In this document: positions 1-6,877 of the stretch, in pieces
Numbering within the stretch: position 1 is the stretch's first letter
How the letters are laid out: the number at the start of each line of letters is the position of its first letter
From: an uncultured Desulfovibrionaceae bacterium
GTDB lineage: Bacteria > Desulfobacterota > Desulfovibrionia > Desulfovibrionales > Desulfovibrionaceae
Reading direction: 5' to 3'
Length of the DNA stretch: 9,542 bases
NCBI GenBank assembly: GCA_947037905.1
Contig: CAMQUX010000035.1
Span: 1 to 9,542, forward strand
Notes under the pieces: generated by a model
What the model was told of the DNA's origin: nothing
The model's database searches: none
What the model saw: the letters and a program-made list of their open reading frames with translations, nothing else
Made by a program: the position numbers and the translations under genes

Positions 1-1
1 T

Positions 2-1459
2 ATGCCAGCGTTTACGCTTGTGGGTTTAGCAGAAGGTGCCGTGCGTGAAAGTAAAGATAGAGTTTTTACAGCACTCAAACAGTGCGGGGTAACCGTGCCA
101 CCAAGCAGGATAACAGTAAATTTAGCCCCAGCGGACACTAAAAAAGGCGGCAGCTATTACGATTTACCACTTGCCATGTCAATACTTTGCGCCATGGAAT
201 TTTTCGCTAAAAGCAAACGAGATGTTTCTGAATATTTCTTTTTAGGTGAAATTTCTTTAGATGGTAAAATTAAAGGGGTAACTGGAGTACTGCCTATAGT
301 TCTTTGCGCAAGAGCCTCAGGTGCAAAGGCTGTTATTGTGCCAAAAGAGAATGCAAAAGAAGCAAGTATGGTGCAAGATATACTTGTGTATGCGGTGGAT
401 TCCTTGCAGGAACTTATTTTATTTTTTCAAGATGAAGATAATCTTTCTCCGTTTACTTTTTCCTTAGATGAATTTTGGAATGAGTCAGAAAGTATTCCAT
501 ATGATTTCTCAGAAGTAAAAGGGCAAGAATATGCCAAGCGTGCGATAGAAATATCTGCAGCAGGCGGGCATAATCTTCTTTTTGTAGGTCCTCCTGGTTC
601 TGGTAAAACAATGCTTGCAAGGCGTATTCCAAGTATTTTACCACCATTATCTTTTGAAGAAGCTTTAGAGATTACTAAAATATATTCCGTTGCAGGGCGT
701 TTGCAAAAAAAAGGACTCGTAAAACATCGTCCATTTCGAACACCTCATCATACTATATCTGGTGTTGGGCTTGTGGGTGGTGGGCTTTATCCTATGCCAG
801 GAGAAGTATCTCTTGCGCACCGTGGAGTGCTTTTTTTAGATGAGTTGCCAGAGTTTGGAAAATCCTGCCTTGAGGTTTTACGCCAACCTTTAGAAGATAG
901 AGAAGTCACCATAACAAGAGCTCTTATAAGCTTGCAATATCCTGCAGATTTTATGCTTATTGCTGCCATGAACCCATGTCCATGCGGATACGCAACAGAC
1001 GCAACACATGATTGTCAGTGTTCAGCACATACACTCTTACGATATCAGAGCAAAATATCAGGCCCTCTTTTAGATCGTATAGATTTGCAAGTTTCAGTTC
1101 CAGCTGTATCGTGGGATGATTTGCAGAAAAAATCCGCTCGTTCATCTGCAGAGATGCGTGAAGTGGTAATAAAAGCAAGAGCGCTACAACTTGAGAGATT
1201 TCGTGGAAGTGGGATACTTTGCAATAGTGAACTTAACGGTAAATTATTAGAAACTCATTGTGAGCTTGATGAAAAAGGCTTAGAGTTTTTAAAAATGGCC
1301 ATGCAAGGGCTTAGATTATCTGCACGAGCATATACACGAATACTGCGCATAGCAAGAACCATAGCAGATATAGCAGAAGAGAAAAATATACAACTCGCAC
1401 ATATTGCAGAGGCTGTGAACTATAGGAGTTTAGACAGAGACGCAGATGCGAATTCTTAA
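2..1459 (+). CDS. comM: YifB/ComM-family Mg-chelatase-like AAA+ ATPase (5' end cut by window edge)
   Basis: This is the YifB/ComM family of cytoplasmic AAA+ proteins. The characterised ComM is a DNA helicase that helps branch migration during natural transformation; the role here is inferred from family. The visible 485 residues start inside the N-terminal ChlI-like domain (about 1-140, with ITVNLAPAD at 37-45 and a YDLP motif). The ATPase core follows: Walker A GPPGSGKT at 196-203, Walker B GVLFLDEL at 275-282, and an arginine-bearing segment GPLLDRIDL at 354-362. A cysteine cluster has C326 and C328 in NPCPCG and C338 and C340. The C-terminal helical domain carries LSARAYTRILRIARTIAD from 439. 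Family members are about 505-510 residues, and the first visible Met aligns within the usual GLP-x-F-T-V-GL segment, so roughly 25 residues and the true start lie left of the window. No frameshift is seen. It converges on the prenyltransferase gene across a shared terminator. Confidence 0.93.
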   Translation: MPAFTLVGLAEGAVRESKDRVFTALKQCGVTVPPSRITVNLAPADTKKGGSYYDLPLAMSILCAMEFFAKSKRDVSEYFFLGEISLDGKIKGVTGVLPIVLCARASGAKAVIVPKENAKEASMVQDILVYAVDSLQELILFFQDEDNLSPFTFSLDEFWNESESIPYDFSEVKGQEYAKRAIEISAAGGHNLLFVGPPGSGKTMLARRIPSILPPLSFEEALEITKIYSVAGRLQKKGLVKHRPFRTPHHTISGVGLVGGGLYPMPGEVSLAHRGVLFLDELPEFGKSCLEVLRQPLEDREVTITRALISLQYPADFMLIAAMNPCPCGYATDATHDCQCSAHTLLRYQSKISGPLLDRIDLQVSVPAVSWDDLQKKSARSSAEMREVVIKARALQLERFRGSGILCNSELNGKLLETHCELDEKGLEFLKMAMQGLRLSARAYTRILRIARTIADIAEEKNIQLAHIAEAVNYRSLDRDADANS

Positions 1460-1481
1460 ATACTAAAGCTCACATTGATTA

Positions 1482-1550
1482 TATGCATGGTAAAAAAACT
1501 ATGCATGATAGTGTGATAATAAAAAAAATGCGAAAATTGTATGCATGATA
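1482..1550. repeat. Three TATGCATG boxes downstream of comM
   Basis: The sequence TATGCATGGTA begins at 1482, and TATGCATGATA occurs exactly at 1500-1510 and again at 1540-1550. The core ATGCAT is palindromic. The start-to-start spacings are 18 and 40 bases. The boxes lie in the 160-base gap between the comM stop and the palindromic terminator, which otherwise shows only A-rich sequence. No function can be assigned. Confidence 0.5.
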
Positions 1551-1619
1551 AAATATCTGTGAAGCATAAAACTAAATAAAGCTAAAATATAAATCAAAAA
1601 ACAAAAACTAGATAAGATT

Positions 1620-1687
1620 AAAAATCTGAAAAAATAAAAAAGGCTCTTTTAAATTTAAAAGAGCCTTTTTTATTTTTTCAGATTTTT
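1620..1687. terminator. Bidirectional rho-independent terminator, perfect 68-base palindrome
   Basis: All 34 base pairs about the centre at 1653/1654 match, with no mismatch. The GC core is AGGCTC (1641-1646) against GAGCCT (1661-1666), closed by an AT hairpin tip (TTTTAAATTTAAAA). It is flanked by an A run on the left and a T run on the right, so it reads as a terminator on either strand. It sits between the 3' ends of the convergent comM and prenyltransferase genes and probably serves both. The arms extend well beyond a normal terminator stem through a second CTGA/TCAG segment. Confidence 0.92.
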
Positions 1688-1719
1688 TATTAAAACAAAT
1701 AGATTGTATCGAATATATT

Positions 1720-2622
1720 TTATAGCGCGAAAATAGCACCAATAAATAATAAGATAGAAACAAAACCGTTGAAGGTGAAGAAAGCAACTTTTACTTTGCT
1801 CAAATCATCAGGAGTGACCATTTTATGCTGTATAAGAAAAGAAATTGCTACAAGACCGAGTGCTATATAGTAAAACATGCCGAGGTTTGCAGTATAGCCA
1901 GCAAGTGCAAAAAATACAATGGTGAGTATATGGCTGAAACTACTTGTGAAAAGAGCACTTTTTAGTCCAAATTTTGAAGGTATTGAGTATAGTTTTGCAT
2001 TTTTATCAAATTCTGCATCTTGGCAAGAATAGATAATATCAAACCCTGCAACCCAGAACGTTACACCAAAAAAGAAAAGTACACTTACAAGAGGAATTTC
2101 AGGCACAACACTCACATATCCAGCAACAGGTGCAAGCCCTAAAACAGCACCTAGAACAAAATGAGAAAATACTGTGAAGCGTTTTGTAAGGCTATAAAAA
2201 GCACTTAAAATAAGTGCAGGGACTGAGAATATAAAAGCAAATGAGTTCATCAAAAAGCAAAAAAAGATAAAAAGTATAGCCATAACAATCGCAAAGCTAA
2301 TAGCAAAAGTCATGCTTAGCTCGCCCGTTACAAGAGGTCTTGTTTGTGTGCGAGGATTAGCTCTATCAATATCAATATCTAAAATACGATTCATTGCCAT
2401 TGCAAAACTCCGTATTGCGACCATAGCAAGAGTTAAAAGAATAAAAGGAACAATGCCCGGCCAGCCCTTTGCGGCTAAAAATTGTCCTAAATAGGCAAAA
2501 GGAAGTGCAAAGACAGAATGTTCAATTTTTACCATACGCAAAACAAGTATAAGTTTTTCTTTGAAAGATTTCTTAGTATTTACATTAGTATTTTCAGATG
2601 TATAGATTTTCTCTTCGGTCAT
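1720..2622 (-). CDS. mqnP: UbiA-family prenyltransferase, probably MqnP of the futalosine menaquinone pathway
   Basis: This is an integral-membrane aromatic prenyltransferase of 300 residues. Both Asp-rich motifs that bind Mg-diphosphate are intact: N78-R-I-L-D82-I-D-I-D86 followed by RTxxRPL at 91-97, and D195-I-I-Y198-x3-D202-x3-D206. About eight or nine hydrophobic segments run from residue 35 to the C-terminus, after a polar 20-residue head. The NRxLDxxxDxxNPRT pattern and the NGFVSILLF tail fit the UbiA-like subfamily that includes MqnP, which prenylates a naphthoate intermediate to make menaquinone. A 4-hydroxybenzoate octaprenyltransferase (UbiA) is the alternative, and substrate cannot be read from sequence. 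The ATG is preceded by GGAG about 6 bases upstream (TTGGAGATTTATG). The gene stands alone, divergent from the MFS gene and ending at the palindromic terminator. Confidence 0.85.
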   Translation of the reverse strand: MTEEKIYTSENTNVNTKKSFKEKLILVLRMVKIEHSVFALPFAYLGQFLAAKGWPGIVPFILLTLAMVAIRSFAMAMNRILDIDIDRANPRTQTRPLVTGELSMTFAISFAIVMAILFIFFCFLMNSFAFIFSVPALILSAFYSLTKRFTVFSHFVLGAVLGLAPVAGYVSVVPEIPLVSVLFFFGVTFWVAGFDIIYSCQDAEFDKNAKLYSIPSKFGLKSALFTSSFSHILTIVFFALAGYTANLGMFYYIALGLVAISFLIQHKMVTPDDLSKVKVAFFTFNGFVSILLFIGAIFAL

Positions 2623-2813
2623 AAAATCTCCAAGTTATAAAATTAAAATAGTTTTGCTATAAAGGTAAAAAATGCATTAAAATACTTTTCTTCTTTTTGC
2701 ATAAGAAGTATATTATAAAAATAAAGCGATTAGAATCTAAAAAGTATAATATAAAAATTCTAACTGTAATTATATCAATACTTCTATAATTGTAAAGGGA
2801 AACTCTACCAGTC
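2623..2813. promoter_or_regulatory. Divergent promoter region between prenyltransferase and MFS genes
   Basis: This gap separates two genes transcribed outward, so it must hold both promoters. Candidate -10 hexamers TATAAT occur on the plus strand at 2745-2750 and 2785-2790, and on the minus strand at 2717-2712. Two of them sit in a mirrored pair, TATATTATA (2709-2717) and TATAATATA (2745-2753). No good TTGACA-like -35 box is found at the right distance, so the exact promoters are uncertain. Confidence 0.4.
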
Positions 2814-4247
2814 ATGACGATTTTAGCAGAAAAAAAATATACTCGTTTACTTGTCATTGCAATAGTTGGAGGAACACAGTTTGTGCTTCCTTTTTTAGCC
2901 TCAGCGGTGAATATAATTTTACCAGATTTACAAAAGGAACTACATGCGACAGCATTACAATTAAGTCTTGTGAGCGCAGTTTATTTGCTTGGAATTAATG
3001 TGTTTATATTACCAATGGGACGCCTGTCAGATATTTTTGGTCGTAAGAAAGTTTTTATGTCCGGTACTGTAATTATGGGACTCAGTTCTCTTTTACTTAT
3101 TCATGCAGGCGATATTCGAATTTTTTTAGTTTTTCGTTTTTTGCAAGGTCTTGGCGCTGCAATGGTTGTAACGACAGGACTGGTGATTGCGTTTGAAACT
3201 TTTCCTAAAAATGAGCGGGCAAGAGCCATAAGTATTATTGTTGCGGCAATTTATATAGGAATGTCCATAGGACCATTTATAGGTGGCGTACTTACAGGGC
3301 TTTTTGGATACCGCTCAATTTTTTATTGCGTAGTAGCATTGATGCTTTTTTTCTTTTTTGGTGCATTTTTTGGAATAAAAGAACAGTGGCAAAAAACAGA
3401 AAAAGTCCGTTTCGATTATAAGGGTGCTGTTTTATATGGCCTTGCAGTAAGTTCTTTTATGTTTATGATCAGTGGTCTTTTTAAGAATAGTTTTCAATTT
3501 ATTCTGCTTCTTTTTGCAAGTGTTCTTTTTATTGTTTTATTTATTAGAGCAGAAAAAAAATCCACAAATCCTTTGCTTCCAGTAGATTTATTTGTAAAGA
3601 ATAAACAATTTTTATATTCTTGTCTTTTAATTTTCACAAACTTTATGGCGAGTTTTTGCGTTCCTTTTTATCTAGCTTTATACCTTCAATACATTTTAAA
3701 ATTTTCAGAATCTCAGGCAGGTCTTGTTCTTATTATTCCACCAGCAATGCAGGTGCTTTTATCTTTTTGGGTAGGTAATCAGTTAGATAAAAAAGTAGAG
3801 AAACCCTTTGCAACGTACGGAGTAATTTTAATGACTACCGGTCTTTTCCTACTTGCTTGTATTATCTATATCCAAAACTTTTGGTTTATCGCTTTAGCGC
3901 TTGTATTTATTGGAGTCGGTATCGCATTTTTTGTAACACCAAGCACCATGCTTTTAATGGAATGTGTGGGGGAAGAATTACATAGCGTTGGCTCATCGGT
4001 AAATTCCGTTATGCGTAGTTTTGGTATGATGTTCTGTATGAGTATTATCTCTGCTATTTTCCGCACAGTGCTAGGGAATAAAGATGTTGCAACAGATAAC
4101 TATCATCTGTTCTTAGTGAGCATGCAAACAGGCTTTATAGTGTTTTTTGTTGTGGGACTTTTAAGCATAGGCATTTCTTTTTTAGCATATAGTGCCAAAG
4201 CAAAAAGAGAAAAAGAACAGGCTCAGTTTGAAAATGCGAACGGATAA
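2814..4247 (+). CDS. MFS transporter, 14-TM DHA2 (EmrB/QacA-like) family, probable drug exporter
   Basis: This is a predicted proton-coupled exporter in the inner membrane, 477 residues with about 14 hydrophobic segments, the size and count of the DHA2 family. MFS motif A is present between segments 2 and 3 (G69-R-L-S-D73-I-F-G-R77-K-K). A motif-B-like RFLQGLGAAM lies at 108-117, and the motif-C-like antiporter segment GMSIGPFIGG at 149-158. The second half repeats a weaker motif-A loop (GNQLDKKVEKP, 321-331). The tail after 459 is charged and cytoplasmic. Only one start is possible, because an in-frame stop lies just upstream at 2793-2795. The nearest Shine-Dalgarno-like AAGGGA ends about 13 bases before the ATG, a poor spacing, so translation may be weak. 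No periplasmic adaptor or regulator gene is adjacent. The substrate is unknown. Confidence 0.88.
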   Translation: MTILAEKKYTRLLVIAIVGGTQFVLPFLASAVNIILPDLQKELHATALQLSLVSAVYLLGINVFILPMGRLSDIFGRKKVFMSGTVIMGLSSLLLIHAGDIRIFLVFRFLQGLGAAMVVTTGLVIAFETFPKNERARAISIIVAAIYIGMSIGPFIGGVLTGLFGYRSIFYCVVALMLFFFFGAFFGIKEQWQKTEKVRFDYKGAVLYGLAVSSFMFMISGLFKNSFQFILLLFASVLFIVLFIRAEKKSTNPLLPVDLFVKNKQFLYSCLLIFTNFMASFCVPFYLALYLQYILKFSESQAGLVLIIPPAMQVLLSFWVGNQLDKKVEKPFATYGVILMTTGLFLLACIIYIQNFWFIALALVFIGVGIAFFVTPSTMLLMECVGEELHSVGSSVNSVMRSFGMMFCMSIISAIFRTVLGNKDVATDNYHLFLVSMQTGFIVFFVVGLLSIGISFLAYSAKAKREKEQAQFENANG

Positions 4248-4275
4248 ATTTAAGTTTGAAAGCTAGCTCGTTTCA

Positions 4276-4365
4276 AAAATCGAACGATTAAAATCGAACG
4301 GTTAAAATCGAACGATTAAAATGGGACAGTTAAAATCGAAATGTTAAAAGGTTAAAATCGAACAG
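4276..4365. repeat. 14-base tandem repeat, unit AAAATCGAACGATT
   Basis: Five uninterrupted 14-base units start at 4276, 4290, 4304, 4318 and 4332. Units 1 and 3 are identical, unit 2 differs by one base, and units 4 and 5 are more diverged. An 8-base partial (4346-4353) and another copy starting at 4354 follow. The period is not a multiple of three and stops interrupt the frames, so it is non-coding. It begins 29 bases after the MFS stop codon. Confidence 0.85.
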
Positions 4366-4513
4366 CATTTTAATTAAAAAGATATAGCTATGTTTAAAGT
4401 TAGATGAGCCTAGTGTTGAAATTGAAAATAACCGCTGATTAGATAATGAGAATGGATAGCTCGGTTCTGGTTAAGGCTAGTTAGAGCTGGCAGTTTTCGA
4501 TTTGAACGAATTG

Positions 4514-4567
4514 AAACAAAATAGATAAATTATAAACAAAATAGATAAATTATAAACAAAATAGATA
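4514..4567. repeat. 20-base tandem repeat, unit AAACAAAATAGATAAATTAT
   Basis: Two perfect 20-base copies (4514-4533 and 4534-4553) are followed by a third that matches for its first 14 bases (4554-4567) and then diverges. The identity between copies suggests a recent duplication, by slippage or unequal exchange. Confidence 0.85.
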
Positions 4568-4799
4568 GCTCTTTAATCTAAAAATAGATAGTTGGCGAGG
4601 GAATTGGAATAGAGAGCTTTTAACTTGAAAGAAATGTTTAAGTTTTAAGAGTATAATCAATTCCAATTTGAACGAAATAGATGAATTTAGAATTAAAATA
4701 GAGAGCTTTAGTATATTAAAATTGAGAGTAATAAATTACACAAAAAAATTAAACAAGCTTTGAATTAAGAAATGAAATAGACGTTCGAATAAAAACTAG

Positions 4800-4857
4800 C
4801 TAAAATAAAGTCCTAGTAAAAAACTAAAATAAAGTTCAAGTAAAAACTAAAATAAAA
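4800..4857. repeat. 23/24-base tandem repeat CTAAAATAAAGT...AGTAAAAA
   Basis: A 24-base copy (4800-4823) and a 23-base copy (4824-4846) differ at a few positions. A third partial copy (from 4847) runs into the left arm of the following terminator, so the terminator's A-rich flank is itself made of this repeat. Confidence 0.7.
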
Positions 4858-4898
4858 AATGCACACTCTCAATTTGAAAGTGTGCATTTTTTATTTTA
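4848..4898. terminator. Bidirectional rho-independent terminator downstream of the NSS/MetS-like operon
   Basis: This is a 51-base inverted repeat centred at 4873 with a 3-base loop and one mismatch (4868/4878). The GC-containing core TGCACACT (4860-4867) pairs with AGTGTGCA (4879-4886). A runs on one side and T runs on the other allow it to work on both strands. It lies 34 bases past the stop of the minus-strand small-subunit gene. On the plus strand it is also the first convincing terminator after the MFS gene, 600 bases away. Confidence 0.9.
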
Positions 4899-4931
4899 CT
4901 TAGTTTGGGTAATCGCTACTAATTTGAGTAA

Positions 4932-5030
4932 TTACTTTTTTTTAGCAAGAGCTTTCCTTAGGCAGTAAAAAGCACCACCCCAAGTAATTCCAAAACCAAT
5001 AACCATCATGATAATTGCGCTTGTATTCAT
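4932..5030 (-). CDS. metS: MetS-like small subunit of NSS amino-acid transporter (32 aa)
   Basis: This is a 32-residue, single-span membrane peptide. It begins MNTSAIIMMVIGFGITWGG, continues with a short hydrophobic stretch and ends in a basic tail, LRKALAKKK. The start, the run of Ile/Met/Val/Gly, and the Trp-Gly-Gly in the middle match the pattern I know for the small subunits that accompany NSS transporters such as corynebacterial MetP/MetS. There the small partner is required for methionine and alanine import. The start codon overlaps the transporter's stop codon as ATGA (5030-5027), implying translational coupling, and AGGA stands about 6 bases upstream inside the transporter gene. The hairpin terminator follows 34 bases after the stop. 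The identification rests on pattern and position only, and the name is by family analogy. Confidence 0.82.
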   Translation of the reverse strand: MNTSAIIMMVIGFGITWGGAFYCLRKALAKKK

Positions 5031-6526
5031 ATGCTTTTCCTATTTTCGCCTGTAGGAATATATCCTTTAGGGCAAGTTACATTTGTAAGTATAAGAGCTA
5101 AAACAATAATGCTAATACAAATTCCCCAGCCAAAGATATTAATACTTAAGGTTGAGTAGCCACCATATCCTTTAGTCACAATAGTTATTATATTTGTTAT
5201 AATACTAATACTTAATATAGTTATAGTAACAAAACGAATACATATCGTCCACCAGCTTCCAATGGCAAAATCTGATATTTTATTTACATACTGTCTTATG
5301 GACTCAAGATTGAAAAACCAACCAAGAAAGAGTAATTCAATAAGACAAGTTGTGAGTATTCCAATATTATTCACAAAATGGTCAATTACATCTAAAAGTG
5401 CAAGTCCACCGTTTGTAGTAAAGTTTATGGAAAGGATAAATCCAAGGCCGCAATAGAGGGCTGAAACAGCTTTGCGCTGCCAGCCAGTTTTATCCATAAA
5501 AGCAGAAATACACGCTTCAGAAATAGATATGTGCGAACTAATACCAGCAAAAACAAGAGTGAGAAAGAATGCAACCCCAAAAAATTGAGGAGCAGGCATT
5601 TCGTTAATAGCAGCAGGGAGAGTAATAAACGCAAGTCCCACACCAGAACTAACAACTTCTGTAATAGGTTTTCCTGATGCTTGAGCCATATATCCAAGTA
5701 CGCCAAAAATCATAAGCCCTGCAAGCATAGAAAATCCACAGTTTATAAAAACAGTCATAAAAGCATTATTGCTGATATCAGTTTTTTGAGGCAGATAACT
5801 TGAGTAGGTAATCATAATAGCAAAACCAACACTTAAAGTGAAAAAGATTTGCCCATAAGCTGCAGTCCAAACTTTAGGATCGAGGATTTTAGAAAAATCA
5901 GGAGTAAATAGGTAGTTTATACCATCAATAGCGCCATCTAAAGTAAGTACTTTAATAATAAAAATAATAACAAGCAGAAAAAGAAGCGGCATGAGGATTT
6001 TATTTGCAGCCTCAATACCAAACTTAATGCCCGTAAAAGTTGTAATAAAAGTAATACTCCAAGCAATAGCAAGAGGTATAAGAATTTTAAACTGAACAGA
6101 GCCTAAATCAGTAGGAGAGCCTGCAAAGTTTAAGTATTTTTCAAAGAAAAAAGTTTGCGGAGCATCTCCCCAAGAAAGATTAAATGAAAATCCAAGGTAC
6201 GAGAAAGCCCAAGCAACAATTACCGCATAATAAACAGCAATAGTAAACGCAATAAAGACTTGAACCCAGCCAAGCATTTGCAGTTTTGAGTTAATAGACG
6301 CAAGCGTGCGAGGCGCAGAGCCACGAAATCTGTGCCCTAGAGCAAATTCGAGTATCATAAAAGGGATACCAGCTGTTAGCATGGCAAAAAGATACGGGAT
6401 AAGAAAAGCACCACCACCATTTTCATATACGATATAAGGGAATCGCCAAATATTACCGAGCCCAATTGCAGAGCCAACTGCAGCAAGAATAAATCCTAAG
6501 CGGGAACCCCATTGTTCACGTTCCAT
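5027..6526 (-). CDS. Sodium-dependent transporter, NSS (SLC6/LeuT) family
   Basis: This is an inner-membrane Na+-coupled symporter with the LeuT fold, probably importing an amino acid; 499 residues with about 12 hydrophobic segments. Segment 1 has the family signature GSAIGLGNIWRFPY (18-31) and then ENGGGAF (35-41), including the Na-site Asn25. Unwound segment 6 reads FFTLSVGFAIMITYSSY (228-244), with Phe229, Thr230 and Ser232 in the places that line the LeuT substrate and Na sites. Segment 8 has AGISSHIS (327-334), whose Ser pair matches the LeuT Na2 ligands. The ATG at 6526 is chosen because GGAG lies about 6 bases upstream and MEREQWGSRLGF is the normal family start. A TTG 10 codons earlier has no ribosome site. 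It is the first gene of an operon with the MetS-like peptide, which suggests a MetP-like importer of neutral amino acids, but the substrate is not shown by sequence. Confidence 0.92.
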   Translation of the reverse strand: MEREQWGSRLGFILAAVGSAIGLGNIWRFPYIVYENGGGAFLIPYLFAMLTAGIPFMILEFALGHRFRGSAPRTLASINSKLQMLGWVQVFIAFTIAVYYAVIVAWAFSYLGFSFNLSWGDAPQTFFFEKYLNFAGSPTDLGSVQFKILIPLAIAWSITFITTFTGIKFGIEAANKILMPLLFLLVIIFIIKVLTLDGAIDGINYLFTPDFSKILDPKVWTAAYGQIFFTLSVGFAIMITYSSYLPQKTDISNNAFMTVFINCGFSMLAGLMIFGVLGYMAQASGKPITEVVSSGVGLAFITLPAAINEMPAPQFFGVAFFLTLVFAGISSHISISEACISAFMDKTGWQRKAVSALYCGLGFILSINFTTNGGLALLDVIDHFVNNIGILTTCLIELLFLGWFFNLESIRQYVNKISDFAIGSWWTICIRFVTITILSISIITNIITIVTKGYGGYSTLSINIFGWGICISIIVLALILTNVTCPKGYIPTGENRKSI

Positions 6527-6547
6527 AAAAACTCCAATTAAATTGTA

Positions 6548-6608
6548 AGTATACAATAGAAATTAATGAATAAAAAAAATAAAATAGACCACAAAAATAA
6601 AGTCTATT
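6548..6608 (-). promoter_or_regulatory. Candidate promoter and inverted repeat upstream of the NSS gene
   Basis: On the minus strand a TATACT hexamer (6553-6548) lies about 12 bases before the Shine-Dalgarno sequence and could be the -10 box. The -35 region is only T-rich. Slightly further upstream is an inverted repeat, AATAGAC (6583-6589) and GTCTATT (6602-6608), with a 12-base spacer, a size that would suit a dimeric regulator. No regulator gene is nearby, so both calls are tentative. Confidence 0.3.
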
Positions 6609-6877
6609 GATTTTTATGGCATTTTTTTAATCGAAAAGCAATTGTAAAAGGAAAAAAGAGCTAAAATGGAAAAAATCAAACAAGGAAGATAGCAAAGTGC
6701 AAATAAAATGGAACAAAAATTAATTAGATGATAATAGACAAGAAGAAATACGTAAATTTTGCATGTAATTTTTTGCGTATTTTGGGCATTAAAAATAGGG
6801 GAGCATTTATTTAAAACTAGCTTTTTATGAGTAAATCAGCTATAGAGAAAAATACTCATGAAAGAAAGAGGGGGAGT
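6557..6877. other. Divergent intergenic region between NSS and ribE
   Basis: This AT-rich gap must hold the leftward NSS promoter and the rightward riboflavin promoter. I looked for the conserved blocks of the FMN riboswitch (RFN element) on the plus strand and saw none. TTGCAT (6759-6764) and TTGCGT (6773-6778) resemble -35 boxes, but no matching -10 box lies at normal spacing. No small gene is supported. Confidence 0.4.

Larger units (their letters stand above)
4248..4847. other. 600-base gene-free, repeat-rich AT-rich stretch
   Basis: No open frame with a recognisable protein, no RNA gene and no clear terminator for the MFS gene is visible here. The stretch contains at least three different short tandem repeats, described separately, plus dispersed copies of AATAGAKAGCTYTT-like words near 4560, 4608 and 4697 and of TTTGAACGAA near 4501 and 4667. 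It looks like sequence grown by local duplication and then decayed. I could not make out a broken gene in it. Confidence 0.6.

Noticed and set aside
2657..2857. 66-codon minus-strand frame across the divergent promoter region and MFS start
   Set aside because: It overlaps the start of a clear gene, has AT-rich low-complexity content and lacks a ribosome site.
4276..4365. CRISPR array
   Set aside because: Repeat units are only 14 bases and directly adjoin, with no unique spacers and no cas genes.
5425..5706. 93-codon Leu-rich frame in another frame of the NSS gene
   Set aside because: It is a shifted reading of the transmembrane codons of the transporter, with no start context of its own.
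6527..6556. TTG start that would extend the NSS protein by 10 residues
   Set aside because: It has no ribosome-binding site, while the ATG at 6526 has GGAG at normal spacing and gives the usual family N-terminus.
6827..6877. Upstream ATG giving riboflavin synthase a 17-residue polar leader
   Set aside because: Family proteins begin at MFTGL(I/V)E, and the strong purine-rich ribosome site lies directly before the ATG at 6878.
6557..6877. FMN riboswitch ahead of the riboflavin genes
   Set aside because: None of the conserved RFN sequence blocks could be found by eye.
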